NCBI GenBank assembly: GCA_019009955.1
Contig: CM032233.1
Location: 61,178,001 to 61,242,000 of the forward strand
From: Riptortus pedestris
Taxonomy: Eukaryota; Arthropoda; Insecta; Hemiptera; Alydidae
Direction of reading: 5' to 3'
DNA length: 64,000 nt
In this document: one piece after another, positions 47,607 through 60,475 of the stretch
Numbering within the stretch: position 1 is the stretch's first letter
Layout of the letters: each line of letters starts with the position of its first letter
Program-made: the position numbers and the translations under genes
Notes under the pieces: generated by a model
The model's database searches: none
What the model was told of the DNA's origin: nothing
The model's input: only the letters and a program-made list of their open reading frames with translations

Positions 47607-48897
47607 TTAAAGATCTTTGTTGAAACAGATGCATAAAAGCACCTTAAGTAATTCTTTTTTTAGAATATGTAATCATTATTTATCAAGTAACATGATTTTA
47701 TAAACACAGAAAGGATTAAATTGATATATTGATAAACATTACGAACTTCTTTTACAACCTATTTCAATTTATAAACAACTATTTATCATTTGGTTATTGT
47801 TGATTGATTTACTATTTAAATGTGTTTGGGCGGAGAGTGCTGGAGACCACATGTTGAAAAGTGGAGTGGAGGAATGTTCATGTGCGACAAGGGGCTGGAT
47901 GGTTCCCCTTTAAATGTTAGTGGCTGGCCCCATAACAAATCAGTAGCCGAATATACAGTTATAAGTGGGCTCATTTATAAAACTCTAAGTGCTTCTTGCT
48001 AGATGCCGCATGTGGCCTAGGCAAGATGTCATTAATTCTCACTATTCCAATGAGGCCATATGTATTGAACTCAAAAAGAAAGCTCACTCATCGTCTAAGT
48101 CATACGTGGGAAACAACCGACACGCTATAAGATTTGATCCAGCTCGCTAGACATTTTGAAAAACCGAATTAAACCAAAATATTACACTACTTACTCCAAA
48201 TGAGGAAGATGAGGGTAGATTTTTGCGTTTGGCAGTACTTATAAATGCGAACAGTTCTTTGCAATGATGAAAGTCAATTAATCAAAACATCATTCAAAGC
48301 TGACTGACGATAATTTGGAAAACTTTTACGTCTTTGTATCAGTGGAATTAATCTAAACATCGATGGATTAGTTTCCCGAATTCAAGCTCAAGTGTCTCTT
48401 TGATTTCGGTGTCGCTATTTAACTTTCGTTGTTTGTAATAATTTTAAATTTTACGATTTAATTATAATGTAGTGCCTATTTTTTTTTTATCATTTCATTT
48501 TGTTATTTTAATAAATTGTATTATCATTACATTGCCGTATAATTTCATGTCTCATATCTATCATTAAAAATTATGAACACTATTTTAAAATGCACTACTT
48601 TTAAAAGTGGCCCTCGAACGTATTTGAAGTTTGACCCACCTTATGTTAAAGGTTGCCCATACCTGGTCTAAGAAATGTTGTAATATAGACATTTTCAATT
48701 AGGTCATGATACTGGAAAATTTTGCCCCGAAATTGGATTAAATAAGTAAAGACATTAGTCGTTCCTTTCTTTGATGTAAATGACTCACTCTAAAAGTTAA
48801 AAATAGTATTTCATTTGTTAAGTTTGGTATTATTAAAACAGAGGTCACTGTCCTTGCACGTCTGCATTTCCATGGGAATTAGGAACTCATTGTGTGG
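47607..48897. other. No feature recognised
   Basis: AT-rich, apart from a slightly GC-richer patch at 47820-47960 with a 60-codon frame that resembles nothing I know. Confidence 0.4.
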
Positions 48898-48970
48898 TTT
48901 TTAGCAGATTTAACTTAAGAAAATCAGCTACTGAGGTCGTACTCATGACGCGATTTTCGAAATATTTCGT
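48898..48970 (+). mobile_element. Family A 5' end fragment
   Basis: TTTTTAGCAGATTTAACTTAAG through TACTCATGACGCGATTTTCG: only the first ~75 bp of the element, then unrelated DNA. Confidence 0.6.
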
Positions 48971-48985
48971 GTCACCGCCAGCTTT

Positions 48986-51542
48986 AATAATGTACTTCCC
49001 TTAGGAAAATTCCCTTTAAAAAAAACAAAAAAAAATGTATAATGATCAAGACATAAAGAAAAACAGGAATTTTGAAATTAATGTATATTTAATAATAGCC
49101 AAATCTCAAAAGAGAAATAATTAATTTTTACGGATTAATGTATGCTAGTAAAAGAGAAGCTTAAGGCTTAATAATATGTTTCGAGGAAACGGTATGATTA
49201 TCTTATGCCAATGGAGCTGTTCACCTTTAAGGATAAGTTATTATTCATGATGAGAGATACGGTCTTTTCTTTTTAGAAAATGTAAGGCTGTGTAAGTCTG
49301 TAATTTTCCGGCGGATACTGAAACAATGTAACATCCCACCAATTTGTTGAGTATTCGAGAGCGCACACAAAAATACTCGCCCACGCGGTTATTCTTGAAT
49401 GATTGGGAGGTTATTTTCGACAATAATTAATCCCATCAACAGCAATTAACCCTGTAGGGTTTAGTCTAATTTCATTCATGGAAGGACAAGCAGGGTGAGG
49501 TGATCTCAGCATGGCGTATTGTCTCATATTTCGATCATTATTTGGCAAAATAAAATGATAATATCGAACATCCCAGTTTTATAAGATCTAATTATGAATA
49601 TTACCATCACTAACATGGCACATATAACAAGTGAATGAAGGATAAAAAGAAGCAAATAAAGATAGAAAACGATTAATTGAAAATTTAAATTTTAAAAATG
49701 AAAGTAATTAGAACAAAACCAATAATTATGTTAATCTACGTAAAATTAAAACGAACAATAAAAGAGTAAAGCGAATAAAGTGTTTTCAAATAAATAATGA
49801 AACGACAGAAATTTAGGATTTCTTTAAAATGTTAACTAGATCATATTTGTAGTAGACAATTTCAGCGTGAAGTTGTTAGATATACGGGTGGTATCATTCA
49901 AACTGTACTCCAACCTGTACTGTCAACATTTTTATGTAAAATAATTCTATGTAATTTTGGACAAGACAATATCATTATTTCTTCTAGAATTATTGGTAGG
50001 ATCCCTATTGCTCTGCCAAAAATTTGAAAGATTAATTTTAAGTAAGTAATGATCAAATATATAAAGTAATTAATTAAGGTGGTATGCTTTAATGACACAT
50101 ACACACGCACGCGTGCGCGCACTCAAATACAACTTAAGTACGAAAATTATGTGTCACATAAAGGAAGCATAAATAAACGTTTAAAAGGATTTTTATTTAG
50201 GAGAATTTTTTTTTTTTTACAAAGGAGAACATATTGTGAATTTATGAAATAATTCCTTGATAATGCGAGTTTCGAAAATTCCAAAGGACTCTTTCATTGT
50301 TTGACAATTATGGCTGCTGACATTTTGTCTAATTCTATATCATTCATATGTTTTTGGGAATGCCTGTTAGCTTCTTGAAAATGAGTATTTTCAGCAGCAA
50401 TAATATTTGCAACTTCGAGGAACTGAACCAGTGTTCATGTAAGGTGGAAAACATCTCTTGGTGAAAAATAGGTATTCCGTAAGTAATTCAGCTCTCAGAT
50501 GTAATAAAACAAATCGTAAAGATAGCTAGTTCCACATTATACTGTGTGTTCTAATTAAAATAATTTAATACCTCTTAAAATTTCTCATAAGCCCTTGTAA
50601 TGTCTACCCATAAACCCTGGCTTCAGAGATATTTTTCACTAAGCGGTAAGCGTGAAAAATGAAGTTAAAAAAGAGATAGGTGGTAGAGCGGGCCGGGCAC
50701 TTAAGTAGCGGATGGCCAGGAGTCAAAGGACAGTTACCAAGAAAAGATTCACCTTTATGACCATTTAAAAAACATAACAAAAAAAATTAAAATAACAAGA
50801 AATAAGTCCTAAATTATTCACCGCCCACAAAGTGGACAGTTTAACGCTCTTCGGGAGGGGAACAAAGAATGAGACAGAGAACCCTCTTATTATCTGTTCC
50901 AATTTTTTTCACGAGCCGAAGAAAGCAATTAACTCCACTCTGCTTGAAGGCCATTTATAGAACATCTTCAAAGATTTCACGCCCTATAGCTCTGTAGAGA
51001 TCAAACAGATACATAGTTTGTTAAGTAAATTAAAATATAATATTTTACATATTTAATATTTCATACGGTAAATAATGTTATTATAATGAAATGAATACAA
51101 AAATATAGAGGCTAATTGGGCAGTATTTTTTTTAAAATTCATAAGCCTGTAAAATTATTTCCCAACTATAATTGCCTCACAACTATTTGAAGGCTACTCT
51201 TAAATATAAAAAAAAAATATTCGCGCTCACGTATGAGTTTTGCTTGAGTGAGAGCTTCATTTTTAATTAACTGCACACTAACACGATTTTTATTGAACCT
51301 TAGAAGTATGGGATAAGTTGCAGACTAATAGAACAAGCCTTGTCGGGAATATTCCACCATATTAACAAATTAAAGACACTTTATTTTCCATAAAAAATTC
51401 CAAAAATAGATAACGCTATTTTGAGCGTATTTACCTATATTCAATAAGCTATCACCATAGCATAGGTGGAAACTTGGCTGGAACCAAGATAAATTTCATT
51501 TAGATTCCAACAGACACCAATCGTTCAAATCGTGGTTACCAT

Positions 51543-51573
<31 letters not shown>

Positions 51574-52038
51574 AAAAAAACCAGAAACCATAGATTATTG
51601 CATTTTTTTTTATCATATTCAAAAGGAGTGGAGGTATTTATTATTTGGACTGTATACGGCTCTTTCATCTCTTAGATTCTGATTATCTCTTACATAATGT
51701 TTAAACTGTAGGTGCCCCATTGTTATTAACGAAGTGTTAGCAAAATAGTGAATTATTGAAACTGAAACATATGGTCAGAAATTCGATGGGTACGAAAGTA
51801 AACTGTGGTGGGGGGGGGCAATAAAAGATAATAAAATTCGCGTGGAAGTAGTTAAAATTAGGTACTCTAATTTTCAACTATCGTGATACTTTTTAAAATT
51901 CTTTTTTATTTTTTGCGAATCTTCTTTCATTATATTAGATCCCATGGTAACATTTAAAGCCGGGACGTTTAACATTAAGAAATGTTTTCATTTTTACGCC
52001 TAAACACAGAAAAAACGTCATTCGATCTCTCATACATA
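48986..52038. other. No gene recognised
   Basis: About 3 kb without assignable repeats. Contains an A-run of more than 20 at 51543-51567 and a somewhat GC-richer patch at 50680-50730 of unknown nature. Confidence 0.4.
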
Positions 52039-52046
52039 TATATGTA

Positions 52047-52100
<54 letters not shown>

Positions 52101-52141
52101 AACATATACATATTTGTGTGTTTGTGTGTGTGTGTGTGTGA
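52039..52141. repeat. (TA)n then (TG)n microsatellites
   Basis: TA repeats at 52039-52096, a short ACAAACATATACATA spacer, then GTGTGTTTGTGTGTGTGTG. They produce the low-complexity frames on both strands. No family A core flanks them. Confidence 0.85.
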
Positions 52142-52846
52142 ATTATGCATATATTTGTTACGAGGTGTCACTACTAAACGAAATCTACATTATTCATGAA
52201 ATTCGATTTGGAAAAACGCTATGAAGGCAATGCCCCTGTAGGTTAAACGATCTAGTTTTATGGGGGATGATTTCTCATTACATAATAGAAGAAGTATGAG
52301 CAATTTGAGTTATGAAGATGAGCGGTTACAACAATACAAATGGCCTAGCGCCCCTCATTTTGATCGGTTATAAATTCAGCAGTAAAAAATAGACATAAAA
52401 CAGAGTCTTTTTTATTTAACGAGCAATGAAAAATCTATAGATGAATGAGTTTGAAGATATTGCACCCATGAATCACACAGTGTCAGAGAGGGGATGTCTG
52501 AAGGAACCAAGGGTTTTGTGAATAGGGGTCCCAGGTTTCGGATTCATGGGTCGGCATAAAACTCACACTGTGTTCGGATATAAAAGATAGTTTCTCCACC
52601 ATCTAAATATATGGGCAGCCACATTAGTCAAATGCTTGGACGTTTAGTGCTTCAGTCCCAACTTAACCTAATCTCATAAGACTCAAGACCATGAAAATAT
52701 TTATAGATTTAACAAACTACCAGTTTTTTTCATTAAAGAAAATGCGTTTTAATTGGTCGAAACACAAATCCAGACCCCCCCCCCCAGGGTAGAATAGTGT
52801 TCTTACTAGTATGTGTATTTATACTTTCTAAGAATTATTATTCATA

Positions 52847-52848
<2 letters not shown>

Positions 52849-52891
<43 letters not shown>

Positions 52892-52900
52892 GTGTGTGTG
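52849..52900. repeat. (TA)n followed by a short (TG)n
   Basis: About 42 bp of TA then CGTGTGTGTGAG. No family A sequence on either side. Confidence 0.85.
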
Positions 52901-53395
52901 AGTATTAACCCGCACAGCCACTGATTCCCCTATTAGTATATATATAGCGCATTTATTATATAATGCTTCATTGGTCTATTTACTCATCTTTCAGAGATCA
53001 GTATTTACCATTCATCAAACAGCCAGCTGATAATTCACGACTTCATAATATTCTAAATAGTGCAACTAGAGAACTATATATTAGCATTTTTAAATATTTA
53101 AGAAATAGTTTAAAAATTCGTGAATCTTATATGAGTTAACATTGTCAAATTTCTCTTTTTCTCTTAATTTTTTTTTTCTTGTTTATTTAGTACTGTTATT
53201 TATTAGTGAGAACAGGAACCAAGATAATGATAAGTTTAATGAAACTATTATGTTGAAAATATAATGTTTTAATATTAGGTAAGATAATAAAATATAACGA
53301 CACTTATTAGTTTAGATTTTTCTGGAAATTTTAATGTAAATTCTAGTCAGTTATACTCAATTCTAGTTTGTAAAAATATATATATATATATATAA

Positions 53396-53599
53396 ACTGC
53401 TCAAAAATGAATAGGGATATTGGCTGTTTTGTGGTATGTATGGGGCCTAGCATATTTTTTTTTATTATAAATATCATTAATATTTATTAGAAATTATTGT
53501 CTTTTTCCCCCATAAAAAAGAAATTTAATTAAGTTCGATTTAATTAAAATTAATAGGATAAGAAAAAATAACCAATATCCCTATTCATTTTTGAGCAGT
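53396..53599 (-). mobile_element. Tc1/mariner-type MITE, copy 2
   Basis: Termini ACTGCTCAAAAATGAATAGG and the reverse complement at 53580-53599. The interior is the reverse complement of copy 1 (4945-5158) with small changes, including a TGTGGTATGTATGGGGCC block. 204 bp long, directly after a (TA)n tract (53372-53393). Confidence 0.75.
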
Positions 53600-53699
53600 A
53601 GATATAAGCTACTAACAAAAAAGAACTATCCTCATTATATATGGCCTACTACTTGCTATAAGGAAAATCCTTGCAAGCAATAAATAAAACAAAAATTAA

Positions 53700-53701
<2 letters not shown>

Positions 53702-53742
<41 letters not shown>
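53702..53742. repeat. (TA)n microsatellite
   Basis: About 40 bp of TA followed by CACACGCC. The right flank (53745-53960) is GC-richer and unassigned. Confidence 0.85.
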
Positions 53743-53747
<5 letters not shown>

Positions 53748-53972
53748 GCCGGTTAATGCGTGGGTACCTACAGGGGTACACTACCCTCAGCAAGCTGAAG
53801 GTAAAATAGGTGTAGGTTCAATGGATCCTTGCCAAGGGAGAATGCACGAAGTTTCTACCAGAGCGTGATAGTGTCGCAGTGCTTATGAATCAGGGGGAGT
53901 CTAAAGAGTAAATAAGTCTGACAGCCCCTGGGGGGTGCTATAAAGGTCTATAATGCCAACCGACAAAAAAAA

Positions 53973-54093
53973 GGGTATGTGGACCTCATTTTCGTGATCT
54001 ATTCTGTAAGGTCGACATTTGAAGACATTTCTCAAGTATCCCTCATATGTTCAACCTCAATAGCTGATTTCCATTTAGAAAATTGGGCTAAAA
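53973..54093 (-). mobile_element. Family A 5' half fragment
   Basis: GGACCTCATTTTCGTGATCT through CTCAATAGCTGATTTCC and GGGCTAAAA. It is cut off near the position where the microsatellite would be. A further family A scrap from the core/module boundary (GAGTAGAAGTGAGAGTTAGC) is at about 54530-54620. Confidence 0.55.
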
Positions 54094-55170
54094 CTAGAAG
54101 TGGTTAGTTAATTTTATTAATTTACCGCGTCGTCCATAATATTTTTTAATTAAATCATCTTAAATAAAAAGCAGTGCCTAGCCATTTATTGAATCTTTTC
54201 AATATTAGTTTTTATTTATTTAAATTGAATTTTTTAACATTTTCTCCTATTTTTCATCTACTCTAGTTTACTCATTGGAGAAATAAGGTCAGTTTCATTA
54301 CATAAGTCATCTCACCCTCATTCTTTGACTCATATGTTTACTTGTGGCACTCCGCATTAATGCCTATGGGCATTACCAATTAAACTAAACAGATTTCCCA
54401 AGTGCTCGAACGACATGCTCATGATATATCACATTCAACTCTCTATCCCCCCCCCAAAAAAAAGAAGCTAATGTAAACACGACTTGAAATGTTAGCTGTT
54501 CGGTGATACAGATAAATTAAGTGAAAAACGCATGAGTAGAAGTGAGAGTTAGCTGAAGTCTGAACGCAGAAAAATGAATATAACTAGGTTAATATTCGAG
54601 CTAGAGAAGAATGTGTTGAAAAAACAATTGTGACACACTAGTTCGCCAATATGTTTGAAATATAACATTTAACTCGATTATTGAAATTTACTCTTTTTTA
54701 AAATCCTCGAAGTCTGATTGTGTAAAATAACTAAATGCATAGTTGTACATGAATTGGTTAAATATTGAGTGCACCATAGACCAAATACAAAATTAAACCC
54801 AGCAGACAACGAATGTTCAATGATAAAACCAAACCGAACATCTATGTGTCTCACATTTATTTTATGTGACTTATTACTACAATAATATGAGTTGAGGGTT
54901 GAAGGCTGAATACTGGATTTTTTGGAAGAAGTTGTTGTTTCGGTGAAAATTTACTTTCACGAGCAAAAACCTGCGAAACAAGCGTCTTGGATAATATTTA
55001 TATGGTTATGACAATCCTTAGTGATGTTAAGAAGAACCTGGATAGAATATGTGAAATGCGTCCAACCCTGCTCGCAGCCGATGAAGATACTCAGGAGAAA
55101 GAAGGAATGTAGGCATAATGACGTTGAGGTGTATTTGTGCAGGCTGGGCGTCAGTGGCATTTTAAAAAAA
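54094..55170. other. No gene recognised
   Basis: Holds only the small family A scrap at about 54530-54620. The remainder is unassigned AT-rich DNA. Confidence 0.4.
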
Positions 55171-55880
<710 letters not shown>

Positions 55881-55944
55881 GATAAAGACATTTATAAGAC
55901 ACTTGTGATCTCATCTCACTACATATCTATTTCTATGTAAACCA

Positions 55945-56730
55945 TCTGATCAGTAGAAGCAGGGGTATACTAATTGCTTAAAACAAGAAAGTACGAGTAA
56001 CTCGATTAATATTTAAGTTAAGAAAATATGTACAATGATAGTACATTAATAGTTTAACTAGATTGGTTATATAACATTTCTCGTATAATGGAAATATTCG
56101 AATCTCCCCTATAGCCTCCCCCCACATTAATCATCCGTTTTCAGCCATTAACTAATATGACCTTTAGTGTTGAATGAAACAGTTAAATATCGTGTATGGT
56201 ATAGATCAAATAACCATTATCGAGTTAAGAACGCAAAATATTAAATAATGATGTCATCAGACTACATATTTGCATGTGGCTTACACAGTAAAATTTCCAT
56301 GAAAACCGTATTTTCAATTTAAGCTTCCAGTAAAGTGGTTCGCGATATAACAACTTATTGTTAATATGACATGAGTAGGAGTAGGGTTTACTGAAGGCCG
56401 TCAACTAAAAGGTACAAATGTCTCGGTTAATATTCACGATAGAGTTATTTCGTATATAACACTATTGATAAGCAATTAAATTTGAAATATGATTGGTGTT
56501 ATATAATTTTTCGATCCGACGGGTAATAAGGAATATATTTAGAATTTTCAAAAATCTCTATCTCTAAACTCCTCCCCCCTCCCTTTGGTCTAATTTCAGC
56601 CGATAACTAACTTGATCTTTAAATTTACATAAAACGCTTATATATCGAGTTTAGTAACGATTAGACCAAAATTTCATACACACATAATGAGGAAATATTT
56701 GAAAAATCTTATCATGAGTAAGTGCAAACT
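55945..56730 (-). mobile_element. Two old family A fragments without a microsatellite
   Basis: About 55945-56245 and 56300-56730 each run from a module II/III start (GAGTAGGAGTAGGGTTTACTG) through the core (TTTCGATCCGACGG, GGTCTAATTTCAGCC, TTACATAAAACGC) in the same direction. Neither keeps a TA tract or complete ends. They form a same-direction cluster with the complete copy just upstream. Confidence 0.5.
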
Positions 56731-58161
56731 CCATTCCTTAAGTCGAAGCCCAACGCCCTCAAGCACGGGGCGGCATAAAAAGTAACGAGGGGAGGAAAAA
56801 CATTGTATTTGAGGCTTTGAGGTATCGACCAGGTTTCCATGCGTCTTTCAGTTACGGTTTATTCATGAATCGTAAAACGCCTAGATTGGTTCCTCTGGAG
56901 CTGATCCTATTTCAGCGATACGATCAATATTAAAATACAAATGAAATTGAATCAATTGAGACCCGCGATCTCCCGCATACAATCAATGGTTCTTTCTTAT
57001 CAACTTCTGCATCAAATATTTTCCACCAACAAACCACTTCCATTTATTGGGATCGTGTATATACATAATATTTTTTTTTTTTGGTAAGCTGACCCTCTAT
57101 ACCTTTTTATAAAATTGAGTCATGGTGGCTGAAACAAAATAATGACACCTCACTTCTTTATTTCAAAAGCATATTTTGTAGTACATTTTGTGTTTTTAGC
57201 ATAGTGCTCCTTCTTTTGGATTAAATTCACTTAAATATTGAAATACAGAATCTCTCATAGATTATCGGAAAAAAACAATTTATTTTCAAAGGTCTGTTGT
57301 CAAAATTCTTCGTGTATGAGTCAATCAATTTTTAATAAATTTTCGACACACTATTGTACATATTTATAATTACCCTCAATAAGAACTAATTTCTGTTATA
57401 CACGAAGAACTAGTCCCTTTAGAATGAGCAGTATATACAAAATGAGTCGGGGAACGTTACTGGATATATTAAGCATTGAGCGTCCATGTATAATTACAAT
57501 GAATTCAAGGAATTTGAAAGGGTATGAATAAAACCGCATACACAAACACACACACACGTATATATACAATTTGTAAGTAGTTAATGTTTATATTAAAAAA
57601 TAATCGGCTGGTAGTTTATTCAGCACTCATTCTAGGTGAATATGCTAACGAGGAATGTCACCGCTTGATGTATGGACTCGTTTTTGATGTAAGCCAAACT
57701 CCCTGAACTCTTTCGGTCACAGACGTTTTGAGAGTAGATATATTTGGCTTAATTGATCGTTGCTTGAAGGATTTTAATCCGAATATGTGAATACACTTTA
57801 TGCTTCTGAATATAAATCGTTTAGAATGTATGGAAAAAAAACAAACTTAAAATGTACTTGAAGGAAATAACAAAGGAAACAAGAAATATCCTTTGGAGCA
57901 ATTTAGGAGCATTATACTCCCCCTAATAGCTTAAAAATGACGTTCATATCATAAAAGTAAACGTTCACTAACGGTATAATGTATCATTTGTGCTTGTGAG
58001 TTAACGAACTTATTTTCTGCCCTACTATGCATTGTTCGTCTGCTATTCTCTTAAGCTCCACTTACATAAATACACGTAAGGTAGACGATTACCCATTTCT
58101 GCAGTTTATGTTGTTTTATACCATGTTAAATTCCATTATACTTTAACTTTTTTTTTAAATT
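56731..58161. other. No gene recognised
   Basis: A somewhat GC-richer patch at 56750-56920 is unassigned. The remainder is AT-rich, with a short (CA)n at 57545-57556. Confidence 0.4.
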
Positions 58162-58195
58162 AGCAGATTTATCTTTAAATGGGGTACGTAAAAAA

Positions 58196-58237
<42 letters not shown>

Positions 58238-58272
58238 CTTGTCTGTTAACGCTCTAGTGCTTCCAACTTTTA
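58162..58272 (+). mobile_element. Family A fragment: 5' end joined through (TA)n to core
   Basis: TTAGCAGATTTATCTTTAAATGG, then (TA)n (58199-58236), then CTTGTCTGTTAACGCTCTAGTG, immediately followed by the 5' palindrome half of the next copy. The left core half is missing. Confidence 0.5.
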
Positions 58273-58379
58273 TTAGGGAAATCAGCTATTGAGGTTGTAC
58301 TCATGACGCGATTTTCAAAAAATTTCTTCAAATGTCCATCGATCCTACCTTGGAGATGACGAAAATGAAGCCCGTTCAA

Positions 58380-58425
<46 letters not shown>

Positions 58426-60318
58426 TAGCTCAGATACCCGGCTTCGCCCGGGAATTGATTTGAGGCTGAATGGTGATGGTATTTTTTTGGCAAGGCTTTA
58501 ATTTGCACAATATTTTGACATTTACCCGTCCCAGTGTTTAGGGTTAATTCCCGTTGTTAGCATTTGTTAATAATAAAATTAATTTTTTATGTAAGTCTTC
58601 ACTGTCCTCCAAATTGTCATATTTCCCGTAGACAAATAGACAATGAAATATCGCGAATTTTTATTTGAAGCCTCCCTTATAACCCCCACTCCCGTCCTAA
58701 CCTAAAAATTTTAATATAGCTAATAACCATGGAAGAATTAATGCTAACTGACATACCGAGTTTTTGTAAGTTCGGTTTACTCGTTAGCGCTCAATGAAAT
58801 CGTTGACTCCCGGTTTAGTTTATAGTGTATATCTCGGTTATACTTTGTTAAAAGACAAAAATGAATATGACCAAAGTCACTCTAAATAACAAAATTAACA
58901 ACTTTTGTTATGTTTATATTTGCCGAAAAACGAATAGAAAACGAAATACCGCTATTTTTAAATTCAGGCCTCCCTTACAACCCCCACTCCTGCTCGTTTC
59001 TAGAAATGTTGGTATGGCTTATTATAATGAAGGTGTTAGTGCTAATATACATACCGAGTTTTATTTAGTTCGGTTGAGTCGTTTGTGCCAAATAAAATTG
59101 CTCACTTCCGCTATAGGTTTTAGCGTATATCTCGTTTATAATACGTTATACGAAAAAAGTGTATATAACAAAAGTTACTCTAAATAACAAAATAAACAAC
59201 TTTTGTTATGTTCATACTTGCCGAAAAACCAATAGGAAACGAAATATCACTATTTTTAATTTCAGGCCTCCCTTACAACCCCCACTCCTGTTCATCTCAG
59301 AGAATTTTAATATAGCCTAAAGTCTAAGTTGGGTTAGTTGTAATATACATACCAAGTTTCATAAAATTCGGTTCAGCCGTTTATGCGTGAAAAGGTAACA
59401 AACAAACAAACAAACAAACAAACAAACAAACAAACAAACATACACGAAAGAAACAAAATGCAGTTATGGTGTCTATGACATGTGAAACGAAAAGTTATCG
59501 TGAAATTTCGCGAAAAAAATCAATGTACAGACAGAGGTTACAATTTTATATATATAGTATATAGATATATATAGATATATCTATCTATCTATATATTTGT
59601 CTGTTACCGCTCTAGCGGTCGCAATTATTGTTTAATCGTTACGAAACTCGGTATTAATTTGTTTTATGTAAAAAAAAAAGATCAATTTCGTTAATGGCTG
59701 AAATCGGACCTGTGGGAGGAGGGGTTTAGAGGGAAGGATTTTCGAAAATTCAAAATATCTCCGTTACTATTCGTCGGATTGAAAAATTGTATAGAACCAA
59801 TCGTATTGTAAATTAAATTTACTATAAATATTGTTACAAACATTTATTCTCTATCTTGAATTTGTATTTGCATTTTTCAGTTTTCAGCCTTCAGTCAACC
59901 CACTTCTACTCATGTTACATAAACAATACTGTATTATGTAATAAACCATATTATTCGAAGCTTAAAAACCATAAATTGCTTTCAAAAGACCTTTATTATA
60001 CGAGACAAATGCAAATATGATATCGTACGTTGATTGAGATAAACATTATTCTCATCCATTATAAATTACAATTTTAGACATAGTAAATAGTTTTCAATAA
60101 ACTTAATATCTTATATTCTGATATATTCCAGTAATTGTTTGTCTTTCCTGTGAGAAGTTGATACACCTGCTTCCCGTCTGGAGGTTTCTTATTATCGTTT
60201 GTATTTATTCACTTGATGTTGTCTGACGGTGCTATTGTGTTACCAGTATGTAGATTTATCTATTGTTAAACATCACGAGGGAAATCTGCTTAGTTTACGC
60301 AGCCCCTGCGTGATGGAC
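58273..60318 (+). mobile_element. Family A copy (module III) with a family B Helitron nested in its (TA)n core
   Basis: Left core half at 58273-58384 (AGGGAAATCAGCTATTGAGG to CGTTCAAAACTA), right core half and module III at 59596-60318 (GTCTGTTACCGCTCTAGCGG to ACGCAGCCCCTGCGTGATGGAC). Family B (58425-59565) lies between, embedded in TA and GATA-like repeats. Confidence 0.75.
58425..59565 (-). mobile_element. Family B Helitron, near complete, nested
   Basis: Minus-strand 3' end: hairpin CCCGGGCGAAGCCGGG (perfect), 8 nt, CTAG at 58425-58428 and a T. The body has about three copies of the ~295-bp unit (CCCCCACTCC anchors near 58685, 58979 and 59278) and an (AAAC)n run at 59398-59438. On the minus strand the 5' end can be read as TCTATATACTATATATATAA, i.e. 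a TC start after A at 59565, the Helitron 5' signature; the boundary within TA repeats is an inference. Confidence 0.75.
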
Positions 60319-60319
60319 T

Positions 60320-60475
60320 TTTTGTTTTCAGGTTTTAGTAATCCCCCATTTCTACTTGTCGAAGTTTTACTTAGAAGTAGAGAATATATTGTGAGATGTG
60401 ATCAGTCCTGTCTCATATCCAGCATTTGGGAAATCTAATACTTTACGAAGCCTCTGCGTGACAGACTTTTTTAAT
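60320..60475 (+). mobile_element. Family A 3' end fragment, module IV
   Basis: TTTTCAGGTTTTAGTAATCCCCC, AGAGAATATATTGTGAGATG and the end TTTACGAAGCCTCTGCGTGACAGAC. It directly follows a complete 3' end, as at 32765-32981. Confidence 0.6.

Noticed and set aside
53745..53960. A second SINE or tRNA-like element
   Set aside because: GTAGGTTCAATGGATCC looks faintly like a B box, but no A box, tail or second copy is found in the window.
58861..59187. A 108-codon + frame as a gene
   Set aside because: It is entirely made of the ~295-bp internal repeats of the family B Helitron; similar shorter frames occur in the other copies.
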